The translations under genes and the position numbers were made by a program. Source: Jiangella sp. DSM 45060 (GTDB lineage Bacteria; Actinomycetota; Actinomycetes; Jiangellales; Jiangellaceae). From it: a stretch of DNA of 64,000 nt. The first letter of the stretch is position 1. The number at the start of each line of letters is the position of its first letter. This document shows positions 40,252 to 49,015 of this stretch, piece after piece. Under the pieces are notes generated by a model. It ran no database searches. It had not been told where the DNA came from and was given only the letters and a program-made list of their open reading frames with translations. The DNA lies in NCBI RefSeq assembly GCF_900105175.1, contig NZ_LT629771.1, forward strand, positions 5,972,622-6,036,621, given 5' to 3'.

Positions 40252-41478
40252 GTGAACCAGTCTGCTCCGGCCCCGTCGCCCGACCTGGCCAGGGCCGTCC
40301 GTGCCCGCAACGCCGTCGCCACGGTGTTCGCCCTCAACGGGCTGGCCCTCGCGAGCTGGATGGCGCGCATCCCCGAGGTGCGCGACCTCCTCGGCCTGAC
40401 ACCGGGCGAGATCGGCCGCGTGCTGCTGGCGCTGGCCGTGGGCTCGCTCATCGCCCTGCCCACGTCGGGGTTCGTCGTCAGCAAGATCGGCGCGGCCCGC
40501 ACGGTGGCCGGCGGCTCGGTGCTGGTGGCGCTCGGTCTCACGCTGGCCGGCATCGGGGCCGACACCGCGGGTGTCGTCGCCGTCGTGGCGGCTGGGCTGG
40601 TGCTGTTCGGCTACGGCTCGGGGTCGTGGGACGTCGCGATGAACGTCGAGGGCGCCGCGGTCGAGCGGCTGCTCGGGCGGACCATCATGCCGCGGTTCCA
40701 CGCCGCGTTCAGTCTCGGCACGGTGACGGGAGCCGGCCTCAGCGCCGGCCTCGCGGCCGTCGGCGTCCCCGTCGTGGCGCACCTGGCCACCGTCAGCATC
40801 GTCGCGATGATCGTCACCATCATCGCCACCCGCAGCTTCCTGCCGCACGCCGCCGAGGTCGAGGCCGAGGACGGCACGCCGGTCGAGAAGATCTCCGTCC
40901 TCACCGCCTGGCGCGAGCCGCGCACGCTGCTCATCGGCCTCATGGTGATGTGCGCCGCGCTGGTCGAGGGCATCGCCAACGACTGGCTGGCGCTCGGCCT
41001 CGTCGACGGCTACGAGGTCAGCAACACCGTCGGCGCCATCGGCTTCGCGATCTTCCTGTCCGCCATGACGGTCGGCCGCATGGCCGGCACCCAGCTGGTC
41101 GACCGGTTCGGCCGGTTGCCGGTGCTGCGCGTCAGCGCCGTGCTGGCCGCCGGCGGCGTGCTGCTCGTCGTGTTCGGCGGCTCGCTCTGGGTCGCGCTGG
41201 TCGGCAGCATCGTCTGGGGCTTCGGCGCCGCGCTGGGCTTCCCGCTCGGCATGAGCGCGGGGGCCGACGACCCGCGGCGGGCGGCCGCGCGGGTCAGCGT
41301 CATCGCGTCGGTCGGCTACACCGCGTTCCTCGCCGGCCCGCCCATCCTCGGCTGGCTCGGCGACCACGAGGGCGTGCTGAACGCGCTGCTGGCGGTCGCC
41401 GTCGCCGCGACCGTCCTCGGGCTGGTCTCCCCCGCGGCCCGTGAACAACGCCCGGCCCGGGTCGAGGTCGGCGACTAG
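40252..41478 (+). CDS. MFS transporter, 12-TM
   Basis: 408 aa from the GTG at 40252. Helices include VATVFALNGLALASWMARIPEVRDLLGLTPGEIGRVLLALAVGSLIALPTSG (with the WMARIPEVRDxLGL signature common to a YbjJ-like MFS group), VVAAGLVLFGYGSGSWDVAMNVEGAAVERLLGR, MPRFHAAFSLGTVTGAGL and GFGAALGFPLGMSAGA. YbjJ-like carriers have been linked to sugar or amino-sugar transport, but the solute is unknown. It is probably repressed by the divergent LacI protein through the tandem palindromes. Its stop overlaps the convergent VOC gene stop by 4 bp. Confidence 0.9.
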   Translation: MNQSAPAPSPDLARAVRARNAVATVFALNGLALASWMARIPEVRDLLGLTPGEIGRVLLALAVGSLIALPTSGFVVSKIGAARTVAGGSVLVALGLTLAGIGADTAGVVAVVAAGLVLFGYGSGSWDVAMNVEGAAVERLLGRTIMPRFHAAFSLGTVTGAGLSAGLAAVGVPVVAHLATVSIVAMIVTIIATRSFLPHAAEVEAEDGTPVEKISVLTAWREPRTLLIGLMVMCAALVEGIANDWLALGLVDGYEVSNTVGAIGFAIFLSAMTVGRMAGTQLVDRFGRLPVLRVSAVLAAGGVLLVVFGGSLWVALVGSIVWGFGAALGFPLGMSAGADDPRRAAARVSVIASVGYTAFLAGPPILGWLGDHEGVLNALLAVAVAATVLGLVSPAAREQRPARVEVGD

Positions 41479-41885
41479 CTCTCGGCGAAGTCGGCGGCGG
41501 TCATGCCCTCCGGGTGCCCGGCCGGCCACTGCACCAGCTCGATGCGGTAGCCGTCGGGGTCGGTCAGCCAGGACGTCGCCATGCCCTCGCCGTGATCGGC
41601 CGGCGGCTCGGCGGTGACGCCCTTCGCGGCGAGCTCGGCGACCGTCGTCGCCAGGTCGTCGGTCTGGACGACGAGGTGGTTGACGGCGCCGGTGTCGGTG
41701 ACCGGCCGCGCGGGGTCGTGCACCAGCTCAAGGCTGACGAACGGGTCGCCCGGCAACTGCAGCATGGTCAGGCTGCCGAACGGCGTCTCGGGGACACGGC
41801 CGCGCACGACGTAGCCGAGCGCGGTGTAGAACGCGAGCGAACGGTCGAGGTCGGTGACCCGGAGGCCGAGGTGCAGCATGCGCAT
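41475..41885 (-). CDS. VOC family (glyoxalase I-like) protein
   Basis: 136 aa: MRMLHLGLRVTDLDRSLAFYTALGYVVRGRVPETPFGSLTMLQLPGDPFVSLELVHD, then NHLVVQTDDLATTVAELAAKGV and ATSWLTDPDGYRIELVQWP. These two beta-alpha-beta3 modules are the vicinal-oxygen-chelate fold. H5, E53, H82 and E128 are candidate metal ligands in the order found in glyoxalase I (lactoylglutathione lyase), and LTDPDGYRIELVQ is its usual C-terminal motif. As actinomycetes use mycothiol, a mycothiol-adduct or other small-molecule substrate is more likely than glutathione. It precedes nothing in its transcript; the two-component genes lie upstream on the same strand. Confidence 0.85.
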   Translation of the reverse strand: MRMLHLGLRVTDLDRSLAFYTALGYVVRGRVPETPFGSLTMLQLPGDPFVSLELVHDPARPVTDTGAVNHLVVQTDDLATTVAELAAKGVTAEPPADHGEGMATSWLTDPDGYRIELVQWPAGHPEGMTAADFAES

Positions 41886-41905
41886 GCGCGGCAGGGTAGC
41901 CGACG

Positions 41906-42580
41906 CTACGAGGTGCCCGGCCGCACCAGCCCGGTCTCGTAGGCCAGCACCACCAGCTGCACGCGGTCGCGCAGGCCGACCTTGGCCAGCACCCGGCCGA
42001 TGTGCGTCTTCACCGTCGCCTCGGTGACGAACAGGGCCGCCGCGATCTCGGCGTTGGACCGGCCGCGGACCACTTCGCGGACGATCTCGTGCTCGCGCTG
42101 GGTCAGCTCGGCCCAGACGGCGTCGGGCGGGGTGGCGTCCTCGGGCAGGTGCCCGGCGAACCGTTCCAGCAGCCGCTTCGTGGTGCTCGGCGCGACGACG
42201 GCGTCGCCGGAGTGCACCGTGCGGACGGCGTCGAGCAGCGTCGGCGGCGGCGCGTCCTTGAGCAGGAACCCGCTGGCGCCGGCCTTGATCGCGGCGAACG
42301 CGTACTCGTCGAGGTCGAACGTCGTCAGGACGATGACCTTCGGCGCGTCGTCGCGCGTGCGCAGCCGCCGGGTGGCCTCGACGCCGTCGAGGACGGGCAT
42401 GCGCACGTCCATCAGCACGACGTCGGCCGCGGTGACGGCGAGCGTGTGCAGCGCGGCGTCGCCGTCGCCGGCCTCGCCGACCACCTCGAGGTCGGGCTGG
42501 GAGTCGATGACCATCCGGAACCCGGCCCGGACCAGCTGCTGGTCGTCGACCAGGAAGACCCTGACCGGCTGCACGCTCAC
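41906..42580 (-). CDS. NarL/LuxR-type response regulator
   Basis: 224 aa. Receiver domain 1-120 (RVFLVDDQQLVRAGFRMVIDSQ; the phospho-acceptor Asp in VVLMDVRMPVLDGVEATRRL; Thr in VIVLTTFDLDEYAF; Lys in GFLLKDAPP). The LuxR-type helix-turn-helix is at about 155-215 (LTQREHEIVREVVRGRSNAEIAAALFVTEATVKTHIGRVLAKVGLRDRVQLVV). The GTG start overlaps the histidine kinase stop (42577-42580). Its targets are not known; divergent or neighbouring exporters are frequent ones. Confidence 0.95.
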   Translation of the reverse strand: MSVQPVRVFLVDDQQLVRAGFRMVIDSQPDLEVVGEAGDGDAALHTLAVTAADVVLMDVRMPVLDGVEATRRLRTRDDAPKVIVLTTFDLDEYAFAAIKAGASGFLLKDAPPPTLLDAVRTVHSGDAVVAPSTTKRLLERFAGHLPEDATPPDAVWAELTQREHEIVREVVRGRSNAEIAAALFVTEATVKTHIGRVLAKVGLRDRVQLVVLAYETGLVRPGTS

Positions 42581-43758
42581 TTCCCCTCGCCGTAGGGCAG
42601 GTCGAGGTCGACCCGCCAGCCACCACTTGACGACGGTCCCGCCGTCACCGTGCCGCCGTACATCGTCATCCGCTCCCGCATGCCCACCAGTCCCTGGCCG
42701 AGCCCGTCGCTCGGCGCGCCCGCGCCCCGGCCGTCGTCGCTGACCTGAGCGGTCAGCCGGTCGGGCGCGAACACCAGCGCCACCTTCGCACGGGCCGCCG
42801 GTCCGGCGTGCTTGAGGGCGTTGGTCAGCGCCTCCTGGATGACCCGGTACACCGCGAGCGACGGCCCCGGCGGCAGCGGCCGCGGCGGGCCGGTGACGTC
42901 GAGCTCGACCGGCAACCCGGCCTGGCGCACCGACGTGACCAGCTCGGGCAGCGTGCCCAGCCCCGGCTGCGGGCGGACCGAGCCGTCGTCGTCGCCGTCA
43001 GCCGTACGGAGCACGCCGAGCAGCCGGCGCATCTCGGCCAGGGCGCCACGACCGGTCTCGCCGATCGTCTTCAGCGCGTCGAGGGCGGCCTGCGGGTCGT
43101 GGTCGCCGGCGTAGCGGCCGCCGTCGGCCTGCACGACGATGACGGACAGGTTGTGCGCGACGACGTCGTGCATCTCGCGGGCGATGCGCGAGCGCTCTTC
43201 GGCGGCCGCGAGCTGGGCCCGCTGGTCGCGTTCGCGCTCGGCCTGGTGCGCCCGCTCGACCAGCTCGGCGACGTACGCCTGCCGCGTGCGCCGCACGTCG
43301 CCCATCGCCCAGGCCCCGATGACCGTCGCGGACAGCCCGATGGCGCTGGCCACGAACGCCTCCGCGCTCTCCTCGATCGACGGGACGTAGCGCACGGTGC
43401 CCAGCACGACGCCGAGGAACCCGGCCGCGAGCCCGGCCCGGCTGGCCCACCGCGGGCCGTAGGCGCTGACGGCGTACAGGCCGAGCAGCAGCGCGACGTC
43501 GTACGGGGTCAGCTGCAGCCCGGTGGCCCACTGCACCAGCCCGGCGGCCACCAGCACGCCGAACGACTCGACCGGCCGCACCCGCCGGAACACCAGCGCC
43601 GCGCACATGACCGTCCCTAGGACGAAGTGCGCCCAGGCGGGGTCGAACGCGGCCGCCGTGAACACCACCATCGTGACGAACACGCCCAGCGCGATGACGG
43701 CGTCCGGCACCACGGGGTGCCGGCGCACCCACGCGTACAGCCGGTCCCTGCGCCTCAC
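42577..43758 (-). CDS. sensor histidine kinase, NarL-partner (HisKA_3) type
   Basis: 393 aa from the GTG at 43758, chosen because the upstream frame is antisense to the reductase gene. N-terminal TM helices (VPDAVIALGVFVTMVVFTAAAF, FVLGTVMCAALVF, SFGVLVAAGLVQWATG, VALLLGLYAVSAY, AGLAAGFLGVVLGTV and one more) have no large outer loop. This suggests sensing within or at the membrane. The dimerisation/phospho-acceptor domain is EERSRIAREMHDVVAHNLSVIVVQADGG (His in EMHDVVAH). The ATPase domain has VIQEALTNALKHAG (N-box), VSDDGRG and GLGQGLVGMRERM. It is coupled to the response regulator gene by a 4-bp overlap. Confidence 0.94.
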   Translation of the reverse strand: MRRRDRLYAWVRRHPVVPDAVIALGVFVTMVVFTAAAFDPAWAHFVLGTVMCAALVFRRVRPVESFGVLVAAGLVQWATGLQLTPYDVALLLGLYAVSAYGPRWASRAGLAAGFLGVVLGTVRYVPSIEESAEAFVASAIGLSATVIGAWAMGDVRRTRQAYVAELVERAHQAERERDQRAQLAAAEERSRIAREMHDVVAHNLSVIVVQADGGRYAGDHDPQAALDALKTIGETGRGALAEMRRLLGVLRTADGDDDGSVRPQPGLGTLPELVTSVRQAGLPVELDVTGPPRPLPPGPSLAVYRVIQEALTNALKHAGPAARAKVALVFAPDRLTAQVSDDGRGAGAPSDGLGQGLVGMRERMTMYGGTVTAGPSSSGGWRVDLDLPYGEGK

Positions 43759-43858
43759 GGTGAGCAGGCTAGCTCGCCGCGGCCTTGCCCGCCGCCGGAC
43801 GTTTCGCCCGAGCCCGAAACACTGCCGAGTCGGGACCGCGTCGCCGAGACTGCTTGCC

Positions 43859-44464
43859 ATGCAGACCAGCACTGGAAAGGTCCAGCTCGCGTTCATGATG
43901 TCGCTGGACGGCTTCGTCGCCGGCCCCGGCCACAGCATGGGCTTCATGGACGGGACCACGGTCCGCGACGGCGTGCATCGGGAGCTCATCGAGAGCACCG
44001 GCGCGATCCTGGCCGGACGCGACGGCTACGACAGCACCGGAGGAAACCTACTGCCCTACGGCGGCGCATGGAGTGGGCCGATCTTCGTCCTCACGCATCA
44101 CCCCGAGGACGTCCACACAGCCGACGGCGCCACGGTGCTGAGCTGCTCCGCGGCGGAAGCGGTGCGGATCGGTCTGGAGGCGGCGCGCGGCCGGAACCTG
44201 CAGGTGTTCTCCCCGACGATCGGCCGGCAGCTGCTCCGCCTGGGACTGGTCGACGAGATCGACGTCCATGTGGCGCCCGTCCTGCTCGGCGACGGCATCA
44301 GGCTCTACGACGCGCCCGGCGGCGAGCTCGTCCGCCTGGCCCGGGACGGCGACGGCCCCGGGCTCGCCGCGCGGCTGCGCTACCGGCCGGCGTCCTCGGT
44401 GTCACGGGTGCGGCGCAGCCAGAGCAGGCCGAGCACCGGCAGCACCAGCGGCACGAACCCGTAG
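43859..44464 (+). CDS. dihydrofolate reductase/RibD C-terminal-like protein
   Basis: 201 aa. VQLAFMMSLDGFVAGPG at the start, TGAILAGRDGYDSTGGNLLPYGGAWSGPIFVLTHHPED, and LQVFSPTIGRQLLRLGLVDEIDVHVAPVLLGDGIRLYDAPG match the RibD_C/YyaP-YwjB group of NADPH-dependent reductases. The last ~24 residues (SVSRVRRSQSRPSTGSTSGTNP) are low-complexity and lie over the antisense 3' end of the convergent membrane-protein gene (85-bp overlap). They look like an extension past an ancestral stop. Start ATG at 43859; divergent from the histidine kinase with about 100 bp between. Confidence 0.85.
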   Translation: MQTSTGKVQLAFMMSLDGFVAGPGHSMGFMDGTTVRDGVHRELIESTGAILAGRDGYDSTGGNLLPYGGAWSGPIFVLTHHPEDVHTADGATVLSCSAAEAVRIGLEAARGRNLQVFSPTIGRQLLRLGLVDEIDVHVAPVLLGDGIRLYDAPGGELVRLARDGDGPGLAARLRYRPASSVSRVRRSQSRPSTGSTSGTNP

Positions 44465-44793
44465 CCGCGCCCGAACACCGACCACACGGTGTCGTCGGGG
44501 AAGTCGCCCGGGTCGAACGCGGTGATGGCGCCCACCGTCAGCACCCCGATCAGCTCGACGGTGACGGCGGTCAGCGCGACCCGGCGGGCCGTCGCGCCGG
44601 GGCGGGCCAGCGCCACGGTCGCGACGATGTACACGAGGGCGGCGAAGGCCGACAGCAGGTACGCGAGCGGCGCCTCGTCGAAGTTCGTCGCGATCTGCAC
44701 GCCGGCCCGGGCCGACGCCGCGAGCGCGAACACCGCGTAGACGGCGATCAGCAGCCGGCCGGGACCGCTGGAGCGCCGCGACGTCGCGCTCAC
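44380..44793 (-). CDS. small membrane protein of unknown function
   Basis: 137 aa with four predicted TM helices: LLIAVYAVFALAASARAGVQI, LAYLLSAFAALVYIVATVAL, VALTAVTVELIGVLTVGAITAF, and YGFVPLVLPVLGLLWLRR. The GTG start overlaps the upstream gene's stop (44790-44793), so it is translated together with the next membrane protein. The composition and helix spacing resemble small conserved actinobacterial integral membrane proteins, but I cannot assign a function. Confidence 0.75.
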   Translation of the reverse strand: MSATSRRSSGPGRLLIAVYAVFALAASARAGVQIATNFDEAPLAYLLSAFAALVYIVATVALARPGATARRVALTAVTVELIGVLTVGAITAFDPGDFPDDTVWSVFGRGYGFVPLVLPVLGLLWLRRTRDTEDAGR

Positions 44794-45155
44794 CCGGCCC
44801 CCGCGTCCCAGAGCTGCTGCATGCGCACGACCAGCACCGGCACCACCAGAGCGGCCACGACCAGCACCGACGTGCCCCAGCGGGACTTCTCGGCGAGCGC
44901 CCAGAACAGCCCGAGCGGCACGATGATGAGGGTCATCAGCAGGTACCCGACGAACGTCGCGGTCTCGTCCGGCGCGCCGTCGGTGACCATCAGCACGATC
45001 GCCACCGCCGCCTGCACGAGGAGCAGCAGCTCGACCACACCGGCGCCGATGACGTACGGCTCGCGCGGCGGCTGGTTGCGCACGACCGCCACCAGTGCCC
45101 ACGCGGCGTAGGCCAGCGAGGCGACGATGACGGCCCAGTCGACGACGGCAACCAT
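44790..45155 (-). CDS. small membrane protein of unknown function
   Basis: 121 aa with four TM segments (WAVIVASLAYAAWALVAVV, YVIGAGVVELLLLVQAAVAIVLMV, FVGYLLMTLIIVPLGLFWALAE, TSVLVVAALVVPVLVVRM). The EKSRWGTSVLVVAALVVPVLVVRMQQLW end is a pattern seen in many actinobacterial small membrane proteins. It begins 11 bp after the DUF885 gene and overlaps the following membrane-protein gene by 4 bp. The three could form one transcript; no function is evident. Confidence 0.78.
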   Translation of the reverse strand: MVAVVDWAVIVASLAYAAWALVAVVRNQPPREPYVIGAGVVELLLLVQAAVAIVLMVTDGAPDETATFVGYLLMTLIIVPLGLFWALAEKSRWGTSVLVVAALVVPVLVVRMQQLWDAGAG

Positions 45156-45166
45156 GGGTCAGCCCG

Positions 45167-46846
45167 TCACGGGAGCCGGGCCAGCTCGTCGGTGAGGTCG
45201 TCCAACCCCAGCGAGCCCATCGAGAGCGCGGCCATGTGCCACGCCTTGAGGTCGAAGTCCGCGCCCCGCGCCGACCGCGCCGCGTCGCGGCCGGCCAGCC
45301 ACGCCCGCTCACCGAGCTTGTAGCCGATGGCCTGCCCCGGCGCACCCAGGTAGCGGACGATCTCGGAGTCGAGGAACGCGGTGTCGCGGCCGTTGAACGC
45401 GCCGAAGAACTCGCGGGCCAGCTCCGGCGTCCACACCTCGCCCGGGTGGAACGTCTCGCCGTTCGGGATGCGCAGCCGCAGGTGCATGCCGATGTCGATG
45501 ATCACCCGGATCGCCCGCATGATCTGCGCGTCGAGGTAGCCGAGCCGGACCGGCGGGTCGGTGAGGTAGCCCAGTTCGTCCATCAGCCGCTCGGCGTAGA
45601 GCGCCCAGCCCTCGGACATCGCGCTCACCGAGCCGAGGCTCACCTGGTAGCGCGACAGCCGGCCGGCGACGTGCACCCACTGCGCCAGTTGCAGGTGGTG
45701 ACCCGGGACGCCCTCGTGGTACCAGGTGCTGACCAGGCCCCACACCGGGAACCGGGTCTCGCCCAGCGTCGGCAGCCAGGTGCGGCCGGGCCGGCTGAAG
45801 TCGAGCGACGGGCGGGTGTAGTACGGCGCGGCCGCGCTGCCGGGCGGCGCGATCATCGCCTCGACGTGCTTGATCGGTTCGGCGAGGTCGACGTGGATTC
45901 CGTCGAGGTCGGCCATCGCGCGATCCATCAGGCCCTGCAGCCAGACCCGGACCTCCTCGACGCCCTCGATCGCCTCGCCGTGCTCGTCGAGGTGGCGCAT
46001 GACGGCGAGCGGCGTGTGGCCAGGCAGGACGGCGTCGGCGGCCTGCTTCATCTCGTCGGCGATGCGGTGGAACTCGGACCAGCCGTAGGCGTAGGCGTCC
46101 TCGAGGTCGAGGTCGGAGCCGGTCCAGTAGCGCGCGGCGGCGGTGTAGCGCTCGCGGCCGACCGCGTCGGGCGTGCCCTCGGCGCCCGCGCGGTAGCCGG
46201 CGAGGTGGTCGCGCAGCTCGGCCAGGCCACCGCCGGCGACGGCGGCCGCTGCGGTCAGCTCGTCGCGCTGGGCGTCGGGGCCGTTCGCGACGAACGAGGT
46301 GTACCAGTCGGCCTCGAGCCAGGTGTCGAGCTGTTCGAGGACGGTGTCGACCTGACGCGGCGCGGCGTACAGGCCGCGGCGGGCGCCCTCGTCCAGCGAC
46401 GCCTGGAAACTGGCGACGGCCGCCGGGATGTTGCGCAGCCGCCGGCCGATGACCGCCCAGTCGTCGTCGGTGGCGGTCGGCATCATCAGGAACACCGAAC
46501 GCATCGACTGCACCGGCGAGAACAGGTTGCTCAGCTCGCGCAGCCCCTCACCGGCGTCGTGCAGCGCCAGCGACGCCGTCAGCCGCTCGCGCAGCAGCCG
46601 GGCCGCGCGGCGCTCCTCGACCGGCAGCCCGCCGTCGCCGGCGGCCCGCTCGGCGGCGTCCAGCTCGGCCAGCGTGCCGCGCGCCGCGTCGGCCACCACC
46701 TCGCGGCCGTCGGGCGAGTAGTCAGGCATGGCGTCGACACCGGGCCTGATGCCCAGCGCGGTCCCGACCAGCGGGTTCAGGTCGGCGATGGTCTCGACGT
46801 AGCGGTCCGCGATGTTCCGGGGTGTGTCGGCGTCGTCGTGAGGCAC
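45167..46846 (-). CDS. DUF885 family protein (putative metallo-carboxypeptidase-like)
   Basis: 559 aa, full length for DUF885. The zinc-binding-type motif WYHEGVPGHHLQLAQW (HExxxHH-like) lies near residue 370. Other family blocks are VETIADLNPLVGTALGI at the start and SEGWALYAERLMDELGYL after the motif. No signal peptide is evident, so it is probably cytoplasmic. Related proteins are described as peptidase-like, but the reaction is unknown. The start is GTG at 46846, lying inside the first unit of an 80-bp tandem repeat; a weak ribosome site precedes it. Confidence 0.9.
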   Translation of the reverse strand: MPHDDADTPRNIADRYVETIADLNPLVGTALGIRPGVDAMPDYSPDGREVVADAARGTLAELDAAERAAGDGGLPVEERRAARLLRERLTASLALHDAGEGLRELSNLFSPVQSMRSVFLMMPTATDDDWAVIGRRLRNIPAAVASFQASLDEGARRGLYAAPRQVDTVLEQLDTWLEADWYTSFVANGPDAQRDELTAAAAVAGGGLAELRDHLAGYRAGAEGTPDAVGRERYTAAARYWTGSDLDLEDAYAYGWSEFHRIADEMKQAADAVLPGHTPLAVMRHLDEHGEAIEGVEEVRVWLQGLMDRAMADLDGIHVDLAEPIKHVEAMIAPPGSAAAPYYTRPSLDFSRPGRTWLPTLGETRFPVWGLVSTWYHEGVPGHHLQLAQWVHVAGRLSRYQVSLGSVSAMSEGWALYAERLMDELGYLTDPPVRLGYLDAQIMRAIRVIIDIGMHLRLRIPNGETFHPGEVWTPELAREFFGAFNGRDTAFLDSEIVRYLGAPGQAIGYKLGERAWLAGRDAARSARGADFDLKAWHMAALSMGSLGLDDLTDELARLP

Positions 46847-47140
46847 CGGCCCATCATGCCTCGGAGCCTGCCACCGTGTGCGTCAGGGTCTCCGGGACAC
46901 CGGCTCGCATCGTCGTGAGGCACCGGGCCACGACAATGCCTCGGTCCCGACCGCAGTGTGCGTCAGGGTCTCCGGGACACCGGCTCACATCATCGTGGGG
47001 CACCGGGCCACGACAATGCCCCGGTCCCGACCGCCGTGTACGTCAGGGTCTCCGGGACACCGGCTCAGGACACCGGCCCGCATCGTCGTGAGGCACCGGG
47101 CCACGACAATGCCTCGCGCCCCGCCGCAGCGTGCGTCAGG
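46831..47140. repeat. 80-bp tandem repeat spanning the DUF885 start region
   Basis: cgtcagggtctccgggacac recurs at 46881, 46961 and 47041, exactly 80 bp apart, and caccgggccacgacaatgcc at 46921, 47001 and 47092 (an 11-bp insertion in the last interval). The first, diverged unit contains the GTG start of the DUF885 gene (cgtcgtgaggcac at 46834-46846), so each later unit repeats a start-codon-like segment. The last unit ends 3 bp before the panD stop. No unique spacers are present, so it is not a CRISPR array. It fills the 296-bp gap; no other gene is seen there. Confidence 0.85.
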
Positions 47141-47142
47141 GG

Positions 47143-47565
47143 TCAGCCGGTCGCGACGGTGTCGCCGCGCACCTGGGCGGCCGCGCCGGGCACCGGTTCG
47201 GCGGGGTCGGCGCCGGTCGCGACGATGCGGTTGGCGGCGTCGACGTGCACCACCCGCGGCTGGAACCCGCGCGCCTCGGCGTCGTCGACCAGCCCGTAGC
47301 TGATCAGGATGACGAGGTCGCCGGGCTGCACGAGACGGGCGGCGGCGCCGTTGATGCCGATGACGCCGGAGCCGCGCCGGCCGGGGATGACGTACGTGGT
47401 GAGGCGCGCGCCGTTGGTGATGTCGACGATGTCGACCTGCTCGCCGGGGAGGAGGTCGGCGGCGTCGAGGAGGTCTTCGTCGACGGTGACCGATCCCACG
47501 TAGTGCAGGTCGGCCTGCGTGACGGTGGCGCGGTGGATCTTGCCCTTCATCATGGTGCGGAACAC
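47143..47565 (-). CDS. panD: aspartate 1-decarboxylase proenzyme
   Basis: 140 aa from the GTG at 47565, with AGGAG 7 bp upstream. Pyruvoyl-dependent conversion of aspartate to beta-alanine for pantothenate. [90 protein letters not shown] is nearly diagnostic. Self-cleavage between Gly24 and Ser25 would make the Ser25-derived pyruvoyl group. Lys9 and Tyr58-type residues are in place. The gene begins 4 bp after the PH-domain gene's stop, so it is likely co-transcribed with the two PH genes, apart from panC. Confidence 0.97.
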   Translation of the reverse strand: MFRTMMKGKIHRATVTQADLHYVGSVTVDEDLLDAADLLPGEQVDIVDITNGARLTTYVIPGRRGSGVIGINGAAARLVQPGDLVILISYGLVDDAEARGFQPRVVHVDAANRIVATGADPAEPVPGAAAQVRGDTVATG

Positions 47566-47569
47566 GGGT

Positions 47570-49015
47570 TCACTCCTGGTCTCGCTCGCTCGATGCGGCC
47601 GGTGGGCCGTCACCGTCGGCGTGGCCGTCGGGTCGGGGTGCCGACTGCTGCCGGTACCTCGCCATCCATTGTTCTGGAACATCGGTCTTGCGTGCCAGCC
47701 GGGCCCGTTCGGCCTGCTCCTCGGCGATGACGCGGGCCTCGGCCGGCCGCCGGTGCGCGATGACGGCGTCGACCGGACCGGGGGTGGTGTCGACGTGCAC
47801 CGACGCCAGCCCGAGCCGGCGCTGCAGCGGCCCCTGCACGATGCGCACGCTCTGCGTCTTCGCGTGCGGGACGGCGGTGAGGTTGCGGTACAGCACGCCC
47901 TCGCGCACCACGACCACCTGACCGTCGACGCCGTACGCCAGCCGCTTCCAGCCGAACGGACGCAGCCAGCGAGCCGGCCGCGGGGCGTGCGTCAGCGGCA
48001 CCGACAGCGGGTCGGACCCCGGCAGAACGTGCCGCAACACCTCGGCCGCCTCCTCGTACGTCGCCACCGGCAGCAGCGTGGACGTGCGCTGGCTGTCGTC
48101 GGACGACTCGCCGCTGTAGCCCGCGACGTCGACGTCCAGCCGCACCCAGCCCTTCCCTCTCCACAACAACGGCTGGCGCATGGCTACTCCCTGCACCCGG
48201 CCGGGCGGCACGGTCTGGTGCTGGGTGTCGAGCAGGCCCTTGCGGATGCGGTAGCCGTCGGGCGACTCGGCCAGGACGAACGCGAAGTTGCGGCCCAGCT
48301 GCCCCCACAGCGCGGCGCCGATGGCGATGACGCCCGGCAGCATCGACGACAGCACGCCGACGGTGACCTGGCTGTCGCGGAAGAACAGGAACGCGACGCC
48401 GATGCCGAGGATGAACACCACGCCGGTGACGAACGCGCCGGACAGCACCGTCGACCACACCAGCCGGTCCAGCGGCACCTGGTGCACGACCCGCTCCGGC
48501 GCCTCCGGCGTGTCGGCGTCGATCCCGGCGGCCCGGGCCAGCAGCTCGGCCCGCAGCCGCACCGCGTCGTCGACGGCGAGGTACTGCAGCGGCGCCTCGG
48601 CCTTGCCGCCGCCGGCCACCTCCAGCCGCAGCTCGGAGACGCCGAGCAGCCGGCCGGCCAGCGGGCGGTTGATGTCGACGGCCTGCAGGCGGTCCAGCCG
48701 GACCCGCCGGGAGCGGCGGTTCAGCATGCCGGAGTCGATGCGCAACGCGTCGCCGTCGAAGCCGTACCGGGTGAACCACCAGGACAGCAGCCCGACGATC
48801 ATCCCGACGACGGCGAACGCCAGGACGGTCAGGCCGAACCGGCCCATCTCGCCGGAGCGCAGCGCGTCCTGACCGCCGATGCCGATGGCCAGGGCGAGGA
48901 AGCCCCAGCCGCGCAGCAACGGGGTCAGCGGGTGGAGGCGGCGGAAGTGCTCGGGCGTCGGGTCGACCCGGGCGGCCTTGCTGCCGTCGGCCTCGCTCCC
49001 CGGCGTGGTGGTCAC
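47570..49015 (-). CDS. bacterial PH-domain (YdbT-like) membrane protein
   Basis: 481 aa with repeated TM pairs ([15 protein letters not shown]..., [70 protein letters not shown]) and about three bPH2/DUF304 domains ([124 protein letters not shown]). It pairs with the short PH protein upstream by a 4-bp overlap, the YdbS-YdbT layout. Such proteins are membrane-associated; their function is unsettled. Confidence 0.9.
   Translation of the reverse strand: MTTTPGSEADGSKAARVDPTPEHFRRLHPLTPLLRGWGFLALAIGIGGQDALRSGEMGRFGLTVLAFAVVGMIVGLLSWWFTRYGFDGDALRIDSGMLNRRSRRVRLDRLQAVDINRPLAGRLLGVSELRLEVAGGGKAEAPLQYLAVDDAVRLRAELLARAAGIDADTPEAPERVVHQVPLDRLVWSTVLSGAFVTGVVFILGIGVAFLFFRDSQVTVGVLSSMLPGVIAIGAALWGQLGRNFAFVLAESPDGYRIRKGLLDTQHQTVPPGRVQGVAMRQPLLWRGKGWVRLDVDVAGYSGESSDDSQRTSTLLPVATYEEAAEVLRHVLPGSDPLSVPLTHAPRPARWLRPFGWKRLAYGVDGQVVVVREGVLYRNLTAVPHAKTQSVRIVQGPLQRRLGLASVHVDTTPGPVDAVIAHRRPAEARVIAEEQAERARLARKTDVPEQWMARYRQQSAPRPDGHADGDGPPAASSERDQE

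Noticed and set aside
46870-47140. Possible CRISPR array
   Set aside because: Repeats are 80 bp long, contiguous and without variable spacers, and no cas genes are in the window.
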